Assembly: GCA_964474655.1 (NCBI GenBank)
Contig: CAYYTU010000060.1
Span: 1 to 17,510, forward strand
Length of the DNA: 17,510 bases
Origin: CAYYTU01 sp964474655
GTDB lineage: Bacteria > Chloroflexota > Anaerolineae > B4-G1
Direction: 5' to 3'
Below, one piece after another: positions 1 to 7,040 of the stretch (the stretch's first letter is position 1; every line of letters begins with the position of its first letter). The position numbers were made by a program, and so were the translations under genes. The notes beneath the pieces were generated by a model, which had not been told where the DNA came from, did not search any database, and worked only from the letters and a program-made list of their open reading frames with translations.

Positions 1-25
1 AGCGATCTCTGCGCCCTCCGCGGTG

Positions 26-53
26 AAAAAAGCATAACCATCTGAACGGTTAC
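26..53 (-). terminator. Weak candidate intrinsic terminator after the S8-FHA protease gene
   Basis: On the minus strand, about 40 nt after the protease stop codon, a 5-bp stem (TAACC/GGTTA, plus bases 48-52 and 35-39) with an 8-nt loop is followed by GC and then six T (plus-strand A-tract 26-31). The stem is short and AT-rich, so it may be inefficient. Its position at the end of a minus-strand gene run and the T-tract are the only support. Confidence 0.35.
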
Positions 54-91
54 CTCTCTTATTCTCCTGGCGGAGCATCTCTGATTGCTTC

Positions 92-2830
92 TTACGCTGG
101 GCGGTGGAAGCGCAGCGTTTGATGACCGATGCGAATCTCATCTCCATCGTGCAAGATTTGCTGATTGATGCGCTGACTGTTGACGAAGGTGCCGTTGGTG
201 CTTCCCAGGTCGATGAGCGTAAACTGCTTCTCGTGACGTTCGATCCTGGCGTGGCGCCGGGAGACGAGATCGTCGGATAATCGAATGTCGCTGTCACTGA
301 CCCGCCCGATGGCGATAATGGTGGCGGTCAGCGGATAGCGCGTACCGTTCAGATCGAGCCAGGCTTCTTCTACTTCCGCCCGATCGGTGAGCTGGTAGGT
401 GAACGTCTGGTCGCCGATGCGCAGCTGATCGCCGGGCGAGAGCGGGGCTTGGGTGACACGCCGCCCGTTGATAAATGTGCCGTTGGAACTTCCGAGATCC
501 TCTATCCGGCATGTTCCTTCACTGCAGGTAATGCGGGCGTGGTGACGCGAGACCTGCGGGCTTTCCAGCACCAGGTCATTCTCGTCGGCACGTCCAAGTG
601 TGGTCTGGCCTGGTTGCAGGGCGATGGGGGCCCAGCTGGGATGGGTCAGGAAGCCATACGTCCCCACAGAGGGGGCGGGCGGTGGCGGCGGTGGCGATGG
701 TGGTGGACTGACTTGCGGTATAGGCGGCGCGGTGCGGGTGCTGCTTGATCGCCGCCAGATGGTCAGAAGCAGCACACCGCCGATCAGAACCGCCGCTGCG
801 CCGCATAGGCCTGTCGCGCCTAAACCCACCAGTAACAAGGGAACGGACCCTTCCGAGGGGGTGCTTGGGGAGGGTTGGGGTCTCTGCTCTGGAGGTAACG
901 CAGCTACTTCCGTCGGTTGGGGCACCAGTGTGGGAGCCGGCGGCACAGTGGGCAGCGCTGGTGCAGGAGTTGGCTCTGTCTCCTCGGCTATTCCACCCGG
1001 GGCGGCCGGCAGCTGGAGCCGCCCAAAGCCGTATTGGCTGTCTGGGCCCTCCGGGCCGAGATCCAACGCTTGTGATTGGAGATAGTCGTTCACTCGCTGG
1101 CGGTCAAAATCGGGGAAGGCGCTCCATATCAGGGCCGCTGCTCCCGCCACGTGGGGCGTCGAGGCGGAGGTGCCGTCGAATCCTTCGGAGCCGTAGGTGA
1201 CGCCGGAGACGCCAGCTGGGGCGGACAGTTCTGGCTTGATGCGTCCATCGTTCGTCGGGCCCTGGGAGCTGTAGGATGCGAGAGCATCATCTTTATACTC
1301 GGTGGCCCCTACAGTCAGCGAACCACGGGCGTCGGCCGGCGTGTTCAGGCTGTGCTCGGCGACCGGGAACTCGAGGGCGGCGTTCGGCGTGTAGAGATCG
1401 AGGGTGGCATTATGTGTTGTCTCGAAGGCTTTGATGGAAAGATAGTAGACGGATTCGGTCAGGTCGTAGATGATGAGCCCTTCGGCGGCCGATTGTCCAG
1501 GGCTGCCGTCCTGAGTATCCTCGGCAGAGGCGATCAGATCCCCTTCGTCGTCGTAGACGAAAAAATCGTAATCCTGGGTCACGTTCTCCCAATCGTCCCA
1601 GTTTAATACCACGGTCATCTGATGACCGTAGGGCCAGAGGGCGATTTTCTCCTCGCCGTTGGGGAACTCGTGGAAGCTGTTCCCGTTGGCGTCGTTGAAG
1701 ACGCCCCGATAATGTCGCTGGGCTTCATTGCCGATGGAGTTGATCCAGAGTATCCCTTGCGCGGTTACTTCATCTACCAGGCGAGCATTCTCGCCGCTTC
1801 CATCCATCGGGCCCATGACGGAACCGGCCGAATGGCTGATGATGTCGACGCCTTGCTCCAACAGCCAATCCACGGCCTGGCCTTTGCTGACGGTGGTGCC
1901 GTCGTAGTGGGCCAGGAGGAGCTCGGCTCCGGGGGCCATCTCGTGGACGATTTCGGCGCAAGCAGTGCCGTGAGGTTCACCGCTGGTATCCGGCTCCTCG
2001 CCGTAGGCGAAAGATTTGGCTGTCACCTGGATCGGCAGGTCGCTGCCCAGCAGGTCGCGGTAGCCGTCGAAGCCCATATCGAGCACGCCCACGCGGATGC
2101 CTTCGCCGGTTACGTTGGCCTCGTGCCATCTCTTTGCTCCGGTGAGCGAGACGCCCTCGCCTTCGATCTGAGGTGTGCGCCCTGGCTGGTTCGGCAAGGG
2201 GAGCTCCAGGCGAATGATGTGCTCGATCTGCGTCAACTGCTGGAAGAGCGCCTCAGTGCTTTCTTCCTCCGATAGTCGCTCGATCAGCGCCAGTGGCACG
2301 CCGACGTTGATCTTCGTGCGGTAGCTGCCTTCGACGGTGATACCAGTCTTGCGTAGTTCCTCTACGATAGGCGGCACATGCTCTACGTCATCCACTATCA
2401 GAGTGATGCGGATCTCATCCCGATCGGTGAGTAGCCCCCGTTTGCGGGCCAGTGCCTCGGCTGCCTCTGCCCCGCCTTCTTCATAGGCGACGAGGAATTG
2501 TTTGTAGACTGAGCCCAGCGCGGGGTCGTTGAGCAGGTTGGCCAACTCAGGGTGTTGCTCTGCCAGCTCCTCCAGTGATGGCGGTGGGGTTAGGGTTAGG
2601 GCAGGGGCGGGGGCAACTGACGTACGCCAGCCCCACCAGATGGCTCCGTGATCGGTCAGTCCCCACAGCAGCGCGCCGCTGATGAGGAACAACGCCAGCC
2701 CGGCTATCACCAGCCCGAGGACCAGCCCGCGACGTCTCATTAACCGCTCTAGGAGTGAGCTGGGTGCCATCTCTTCGGGCTTCTCCAAAGAGGGTGGAGT
2801 GGGATGTTCTTCAATGTGAGAATTTTTCAT
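92..2830 (-). CDS. Membrane-anchored subtilisin-like (S8) serine protease with two C-terminal FHA domains
   Basis: Predicted 912-aa protein. An N-terminal cytosolic stretch ending in MRRR precedes TM1 (about 35-57). Next come an I9-like propeptide region (about 139-212) and an S8 peptidase domain with Asp251 (VLDMG), His287 (PHGT), oxyanion Asn368 (SIGN) and Ser555 (DGTSASTPHVAG). A PPC-like beta-sandwich appears inserted between Asn368 and Ser555 (about 379-485). A Pro/Thr-rich stalk leads to TM2 (about 663-691, followed by RR), a poly-Pro linker and two FHA domains (GR746, SRHH761-764, SSNG781-784; GR842, SRRH857-860, STNG877-880). The expected topology is peptidase outside, FHA pair in the cytosol. 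I chose ATG at 2830 because AGGAG lies 7 nt upstream. An in-frame TTG at 2848 would add six residues. The gene starts one base after the kinase stop, which implies translational coupling. The substrate is unknown; the cytosolic FHA pair suggests recruitment by phospho-Thr partners (inference). Confidence 0.9.
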   Translation of the reverse strand: MKNSHIEEHPTPPSLEKPEEMAPSSLLERLMRRRGLVLGLVIAGLALFLISGALLWGLTDHGAIWWGWRTSVAPAPALTLTPPPSLEELAEQHPELANLLNDPALGSVYKQFLVAYEEGGAEAAEALARKRGLLTDRDEIRITLIVDDVEHVPPIVEELRKTGITVEGSYRTKINVGVPLALIERLSEEESTEALFQQLTQIEHIIRLELPLPNQPGRTPQIEGEGVSLTGAKRWHEANVTGEGIRVGVLDMGFDGYRDLLGSDLPIQVTAKSFAYGEEPDTSGEPHGTACAEIVHEMAPGAELLLAHYDGTTVSKGQAVDWLLEQGVDIISHSAGSVMGPMDGSGENARLVDEVTAQGILWINSIGNEAQRHYRGVFNDANGNSFHEFPNGEEKIALWPYGHQMTVVLNWDDWENVTQDYDFFVYDDEGDLIASAEDTQDGSPGQSAAEGLIIYDLTESVYYLSIKAFETTHNATLDLYTPNAALEFPVAEHSLNTPADARGSLTVGATEYKDDALASYSSQGPTNDGRIKPELSAPAGVSGVTYGSEGFDGTSASTPHVAGAAALIWSAFPDFDRQRVNDYLQSQALDLGPEGPDSQYGFGRLQLPAAPGGIAEETEPTPAPALPTVPPAPTLVPQPTEVAALPPEQRPQPSPSTPSEGSVPLLLVGLGATGLCGAAAVLIGGVLLLTIWRRSSSTRTAPPIPQVSPPPSPPPPPPAPSVGTYGFLTHPSWAPIALQPGQTTLGRADENDLVLESPQVSRHHARITCSEGTCRIEDLGSSNGTFINGRRVTQAPLSPGDQLRIGDQTFTYQLTDRAEVEEAWLDLNGTRYPLTATIIAIGRVSDSDIRLSDDLVSRRHARIERHEKQFTLIDLGSTNGTFVNSQRINQQILHDGDEIRIGHQTLRFHRPA

Positions 2831-2831
2831 C

Positions 2832-4568
2832 TTATGGCTCCTGGACAAGCAGGTGATCGAAGTGTATCTCCGTCGCCTCAGTCTCGTAAGAAGTAGCGGT
2901 CAGCCCCAGGTAGCCTTTGGTGAAAGTGTCGTCTTGCACCGAGGCCAGACGCGTGCTGTTGACGAAGAGGGTCAGGTTGGAGCCGTCGCAGACCGCACGG
3001 ATTCGATTGGTGGCGTTGCCCTGTTTGATTGCTCCTGAAGGCGTCCAGTCGGTCAGGTTTTCGAAGTTGCCGTCCTGGAACTTTAGGATGGCGTAGGCTC
3101 CATCGCCGGAGATGACGAGGTAGTACCCATTGCCATCGCCTTGATCGCGGCAGACCACACCGTAGTCGTTGTTGTTGTTCGGCGGGGCCGAGATTTGTGT
3201 GGCATCGACTTCGATGGCGGCGTCGTCGAAGAAGAACGAGGAAGTACCCCACATCGTGTCGCCGTTTCCGGCTGAGGATACGCTGTAAACACCGTTCTGG
3301 TAGCCCACCCGCCCGCCGGTATAGTCGCCCGTTTCCCAGCCGGTGTTGGTGCTCTCGAAATTATCCTCGAACAGGAGGCTCGCTCCAGCTGGCGTCTCCG
3401 TTGGAGAGAGCGGACGGGGCGTCGCCGTGGTCTGCTGGGGTAAGGTCGCGATGATTGTGGGCGGTGCGGTGATTGACGCCGAGCCGTTTCTGGCATCGTC
3501 GCCGGCTCCTCCGTCGCTTAGTAGCCCGATGGCGATGAAGGTGCCGGTCGCTGCAATGCAGAGCAGACCGGTGATGAGCAAGCCGATGCCTCCCATCTTC
3601 AGCCAGCTTCTTCCCTGGCCCTTTTCCTGGCGCTGTTCCTGTGACGGCGGTGGAGGAGTGGAGAGAGGCGCGCGTCGAGAGGGGGCTATTTGTTGCCGTG
3701 CCTCCTCCTGTGCTTTCTGCTCTGGTTCTCGTCTATCCCGCTGCGCTTGGTCCAGCGCCTGGGCCATAGACTTGATGGTGGGGAAGCGGGCCTCCGGTTG
3801 CAGCTCGATAGCCCGCATCAGCACCGATGCGAGATCTGGTCGCACGTCCGGTCTCACCTGTCGAATCGGTGGCAGGGCATTGGGGTTGACGACACGCTGG
3901 GTCGCCGTCGGAGGGGCCTTGCCTGTCAGGGCGTGGTAGAGCGTAGCTCCCAACCCGTAGATATCGCTCCGGGCATCAGTGTGGCCCAGTTGGGCGTCGT
4001 ATTGTTCTGGCGGGGCGTACTCCGGCGTCCCCATCGAACGGATGGCAGTGCGGGTACGGGGATCGCCCGGGTCCCAGAACTTCACCAGGCCGAAGTCGAC
4101 CAGCATTGCCTCTCCCTCGGTGTCGATGATCACGTTTTGGGGCTTGACGTCTCGATGAATGATGCCCTGTTTGTGGCAATAGTCCAGCGCGTCCAGCAGC
4201 TGCTCAGCCAACGTCATCACCTCTTCTACCGGCAGGGGCCCGTGGTGTTTGATGCGCTGGGCCAGGTTTTCGCCTTCGATGAATTTCATTACAAGGTAGA
4301 CGTTCTGGTTCTCCCGGAAGAAATCACTCACGTTCACCAGGTGTGGGTGGTCAAGTCGCGCCAGCACCTGGGCTTCTTGCTGGAATTGTCGGCGCAGGGC
4401 CGCCAGCCGTTGTGGATCAAGTCCGGGCTGCGGGACCATCTCTTTGATGGCGACAGGAACGTTAAGTCGCGTATCCCAGCCCTGGTAGACGGCTCCCATT
4501 CCGCCTTGTCCCAGTGGAGCTACGATGTGGTATCGCTGCTGCAAGCGCTGACCTTTTGTGAGTGGCAT
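2832..4568 (-). CDS. Transmembrane Hanks-type Ser/Thr protein kinase with LamG/DUF1080-like extracytoplasmic domain
   Basis: 578 aa. The kinase domain (about 12-275) is complete: Gly-rich loop GQGGMGAVY (20-28), Lys42 (VAIK), HRD 138-140 with Asp140, Lys142 and Asn145, DFG 158-160, and GTPEYAPPE (180-188). Thr172 and Thr174 in the activation segment are PknB-like autophosphorylation candidates. A charged, Pro-rich juxtamembrane segment leads to one TM (about 326-350), a Thr/Pro linker and a C-terminal domain (about 398-577) resembling the concanavalin/LamG fold of DUF1080 proteins, with an NNNN run at 465-468. This implies a cytosolic kinase and an external, possibly carbohydrate-binding, sensor. 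ATG at 4568 has AAGGAG about 11 nt upstream. It is followed directly by the S8-FHA protease and is the only kinase in the window, so it is the likely writer for the local FHA proteins (inference). Confidence 0.93.
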   Translation of the reverse strand: MPLTKGQRLQQRYHIVAPLGQGGMGAVYQGWDTRLNVPVAIKEMVPQPGLDPQRLAALRRQFQQEAQVLARLDHPHLVNVSDFFRENQNVYLVMKFIEGENLAQRIKHHGPLPVEEVMTLAEQLLDALDYCHKQGIIHRDVKPQNVIIDTEGEAMLVDFGLVKFWDPGDPRTRTAIRSMGTPEYAPPEQYDAQLGHTDARSDIYGLGATLYHALTGKAPPTATQRVVNPNALPPIRQVRPDVRPDLASVLMRAIELQPEARFPTIKSMAQALDQAQRDRREPEQKAQEEARQQIAPSRRAPLSTPPPPSQEQRQEKGQGRSWLKMGGIGLLITGLLCIAATGTFIAIGLLSDGGAGDDARNGSASITAPPTIIATLPQQTTATPRPLSPTETPAGASLLFEDNFESTNTGWETGDYTGGRVGYQNGVYSVSSAGNGDTMWGTSSFFFDDAAIEVDATQISAPPNNNNDYGVVCRDQGDGNGYYLVISGDGAYAILKFQDGNFENLTDWTPSGAIKQGNATNRIRAVCDGSNLTLFVNSTRLASVQDDTFTKGYLGLTATSYETEATEIHFDHLLVQEP

Positions 4569-4647
4569 TGGTTAGATTACTCCTTGGATGGTATCGGCTT
4601 TCTTTAGCCAAGAGGCGTATGCAAAACTTGGGGAATTACGAGCGTCA

Positions 4648-4662
4648 AGACTTCGGAAGTCT
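4648..4662. repeat. Palindromic repeat, copy 1
   Basis: AGACTTCGGAAGTCT: two perfect 7-nt arms around a single central base. Copy 2 (4732-4746) is its exact reverse complement, 69 bp away. Outer CGTCA (4643-4647) and TGACG (4667-4671) extend the possible stem-loop with an internal loop. It looks like a REP-type intergenic palindrome. Confidence 0.75.
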
Positions 4663-4731
4663 ACGATGACGATGTGCTCTGGCTTCAAAATCGCTCTTTC
4701 AACATGATCTGGCAAGCAAAGTAGTATTCAG

Positions 4732-4746
4732 AGACTTCCGAAGTCT
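4732..4746. repeat. Palindromic repeat, copy 2 (inverted)
   Basis: AGACTTCCGAAGTCT, the exact reverse complement of the element at 4648-4662. It lies 25 nt past the stop of the minus-strand HEAT gene but is not followed by a T-tract on that strand, so a REP-like element is more likely than an intrinsic terminator. The two copies could also pair with each other to form a longer cruciform. Confidence 0.75.
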
Positions 4747-4771
4747 ATTCCCTCAGCTTGTAGATGCGCCC

Positions 4772-5530
4772 TTAGCCGAGGGCGTGATGGCTTTGAGAGA
4801 GCGGCCCCTCGTTTCCTGGTGTCTGGCCTTCTTCTTCCTTCTCCTCCCACCATTGGCGCCACTGCTCGGCGTCCTGTCCGAAGTCCTGTCCCGTGATGGT
4901 GCGCAGCGCCGTCGCCGCGGCCTGTCTGACCTCGACGTTGGGATCCGACAGGGCCTGGATGAGGATGGGGATGGCTTGTTGGGCTTGAGGCCCGATCACG
5001 CCCAGCGCCTCGACGACGGCGGCGCGGACGTCGGCGTCGGGGTCCGAGAGGGCTTGCATCAGGGCGTTGAGCGCCTGAGACGATTGTGGCCCCAGAGCCC
5101 GCAGAACCTGGGCGGCGGCCTCGCGTACTTCGGCGCTTGGATCGGACAATGCGTTCATCAGGGCCGGGAGCGCTGCAGTGGCCTCGGGCCCCATCGCTGC
5201 CAGCTGCTCGGCAGCGACCAGCCGCTGTTGCTCATTTCCTTCCAGCAATATCTGGATGAGGGCTTCAATCTCGTCCGTCGACGGCGCAGCTGCCGTCGAG
5301 ACGGGCGGCCGGGTAGCCGTCGGCGGGCTCGTCGGCTTGACTGTGCTGGTGGGCTTGAGGGTCGCGGTGGGCGGTTGGGGCGCCGTGGGACTTGGGGGTG
5401 CCGTCGGTTCGCGGAGTGCCGTGGGCGACGCTGTCGGCGTGACAGTCGGTTCAGCGGGCTTGCTCCCGCAAGCGACCAGTAACAGGACGTATAGCAGTAC
5501 TATGCACCGGGCCTTTTTGTCTCTTCCCAT
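4772..5530 (-). CDS. HEAT-repeat lipoprotein
   Basis: Predicted 252-aa lipoprotein from ATG at 5530. A short basic n-region (MGRDKKAR), a hydrophobic core and a lipobox ending LLVAC (Cys21) are followed by a Thr/Pro-rich linker (about 22-85). Four HEAT-like helical repeats of 33 residues follow (about 87-215), with a recurring ALSDPxxEVR turn between helices. The tail contains TGQDFG and WRQWWEE, an arrangement I associate with bacterial HEAT-repeat proteins. HEAT arrays are protein-binding scaffolds, so an externally anchored adaptor is the likely role; no enzymatic motif is visible. Upstream in-frame TTG (5557) and ATG (5542) would lengthen the n-region. The 5530 start gives the best signal peptide and has AAGGTGAT about 10 nt upstream. 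It lies between the phosphatase and the kinase on the same strand, but palindromes flank it on both sides, so co-transcription is uncertain. Confidence 0.85.
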   Translation of the reverse strand: MGRDKKARCIVLLYVLLLVACGSKPAEPTVTPTASPTALREPTAPPSPTAPQPPTATLKPTSTVKPTSPPTATRPPVSTAAAPSTDEIEALIQILLEGNEQQRLVAAEQLAAMGPEATAALPALMNALSDPSAEVREAAAQVLRALGPQSSQALNALMQALSDPDADVRAAVVEALGVIGPQAQQAIPILIQALSDPNVEVRQAAATALRTITGQDFGQDAEQWRQWWEEKEEEGQTPGNEGPLSQSHHALG

Positions 5531-5558
5531 AAGGGAGCCCATCACCTTTTTTGTCAAG

Positions 5559-5581
5559 CAGTGAGGTTACAAACCTCACTG
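5559..5581. repeat. Perfect hairpin palindrome between phosphatase and HEAT genes
   Basis: CAGTGAGGTT and AACCTCACTG form a perfect 10-bp stem around a 3-nt loop. On the minus strand the core reads GGTT-TGT-AACC. There is no T-tract immediately downstream on either strand, so it is a REP-like element or a processing/partial termination site rather than a classic intrinsic terminator. On the minus strand a TAGAAT at plus 5591-5596 just upstream is a weak possible -10 for the HEAT gene. Confidence 0.75.
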
Positions 5582-5628
5582 GAGCAAAAGATTCTACACA
5601 TCAATGCTTAAGTCGACGCGTATGCGGG

Positions 5629-7023
5629 TTAGCTTCCGGTGGTTTCCGGTGTCTCGGAAGTTGGTATCTCCGTTGGCGGTCTTGTTGTGGGCGATGGCGT
5701 GGGCTCCCGGATGTGCAGAAGACGATGCTCGCTTGTCTTGATTCCTGTTTCTCTTGGTCCCTGAATTTCAATCCACCACTCGTAGTGACCGGCCTCCAGC
5801 GTGGCAGTACATGCCGTTTGACCATTCTCAATCTTGCACAGCTCTTGATCTGTGGTTTTTACTACGGTGGTAAATGGTTGAGGGATCGAGTCGGCAATTG
5901 TCCAGCGGAAGATTATCTCCCCTGGGGCACGCTCTACTTCATCATCAGGGTCAAGGATAGCCGGCGTGGGTAGCGACCTGGAGCGGGCGGTAGCTGTGGG
6001 TTGGGGCGATGGCGTGGCGGTGGGAGATGGCGATGGCGTCGGCCTTGCGGTGACCGTCGCCGTCGGTTCCGGCGGCCTGATGATTTTCGGGACAAAGAAC
6101 ATACCGGCCGCTGCCAGGCCCGCCAACACAAGCAGGCCCACAAAGCTGATCCCGGCGATCAGAGGTACCGAAAGCCTTCGACGAGATGAACGTTCTGCCG
6201 CGGGCTCGGGTGACGCCGTCGGCGGGACGATGGGCACGGTGTCGGCGGTATCGGACGTGGCTTGTGCTACCAGCACTGAGATGTTATCGTTGCCGCCACG
6301 CTCGTTGGCCAGAGCGATCAGCTGTTCGACCGCCTTCTGATGGCCGTGTTGACGGAGGATCTGGGCCATCTCCTCGTCCTCTACATGCCCGGAGAGACCG
6401 TCGGAGCAGAGCAGCAGCCGGTCGCCGTCCTGAAGGGTGCCTTGGAACGTATCGACCTGGACTTCTGGCTTGGAGCCGAGCGCGCGCGTGATGACATTGC
6501 GCTGGGGATGAGCTCGTGCCTCCTCACGGGTGAGAACGCCGGCTCGCACCTGGTCTTCGACAAAGGAGTGGTCACGTGTAATCTGGGTCAGCTTTCCGTT
6601 GCGCAGGAGATAGGCCCGGCTGTCGCCGACGTTGGCGACGTAGAGCTCGCGGTCGCGCACGACGGCGGCCACGGCGGTGGTACCCATCCCGGATTGATGG
6701 GCGTTTTCCTGGGCTTTTTGGTGGATGACGGCGTTGGCTTTTTTGATCGCTTGCGTCAGAGCGGTGGCAATATCCGGGTCGGAGTCGGCGTAATACTCGT
6801 GCGAGATGACGCGTACCGCGCCCTCGCTGGCTACCTCGCCGGCTTGATGCCCTCCCATACCATCGGCCAGGATGTAGAGCGTGCCCTTCTGACGGCGCTG
6901 CTGGGGGTCGGGAGGCACGAAGGCATCGACGTAATCCTCGTTGTGCGTCCGCTTCCGCCCCACGTCGGTGCCTTTGGCAAAGATGGTATCGATATGCCCC
7001 TGGCTGGTGGTTTGATCGTTCAT
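5629..7023 (-). CDS. PP2C-type (PPM family) Ser/Thr protein phosphatase with one TM and extracytoplasmic C-terminal domain
   Basis: 464 aa. The PPM phosphatase domain (about 11-255) has RTHNED (25-30), the metal-binding DGMGGH (54-59), GTTAVAA (115-121), VGDSRAYLL (132-140), SDGL (207-210) and GGNDN (243-247), so the catalytic aspartates are present. A basic RSSRRR stretch precedes a TM (about 286-311), then a Thr/Pro-rich linker (318-346). A small external domain (about 350-440) contains FRWT, two cysteines (396, 405) and HYEWWIEI, reminiscent of an fn3-like beta-sandwich. The tail is again Thr/Pro-rich. It should remove phosphates placed by the local kinase (inference from family). ATG at 7023 has GGGAG about 8 nt upstream, and the gene starts 17 nt after the ABC transporter stop, so it is very probably in its operon. 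Confidence 0.94.
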   Translation of the reverse strand: MNDQTTSQGHIDTIFAKGTDVGRKRTHNEDYVDAFVPPDPQQRRQKGTLYILADGMGGHQAGEVASEGAVRVISHEYYADSDPDIATALTQAIKKANAVIHQKAQENAHQSGMGTTAVAAVVRDRELYVANVGDSRAYLLRNGKLTQITRDHSFVEDQVRAGVLTREEARAHPQRNVITRALGSKPEVQVDTFQGTLQDGDRLLLCSDGLSGHVEDEEMAQILRQHGHQKAVEQLIALANERGGNDNISVLVAQATSDTADTVPIVPPTASPEPAAERSSRRRLSVPLIAGISFVGLLVLAGLAAAGMFFVPKIIRPPEPTATVTARPTPSPSPTATPSPQPTATARSRSLPTPAILDPDDEVERAPGEIIFRWTIADSIPQPFTTVVKTTDQELCKIENGQTACTATLEAGHYEWWIEIQGPRETGIKTSEHRLLHIREPTPSPTTRPPTEIPTSETPETTGS

Positions 7024-7040
7024 ACTATCTCCCGTAGCCC

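Larger units (their letters stand above)
4569..4771. other. Spacer between the HEAT gene and the kinase gene
   Basis: 203 bp non-coding spacer holding two inverted copies of a 15-nt palindrome (listed separately). On the minus strand a TTGACG (plus 4643-4648) overlaps the kinase-proximal palindrome and could be a -35 element for the kinase/protease pair, but no convincing -10 sits at the right distance. The break in spacing suggests the kinase/protease pair may be a separate transcription unit from the genes upstream. No small ORF or RNA gene was recognised. Confidence 0.5.

Noticed and set aside
3690..4607. Long plus-strand open frame (305 codons) opposite the kinase
   Set aside because: Antisense to conserved kinase motifs; no domain or good start.
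5559..5581. Classic intrinsic terminator for the phosphatase gene
   Set aside because: The stem is perfect but no T-tract follows on the minus strand (CTTGACAAAAAAGG), so it is listed as a repeat.
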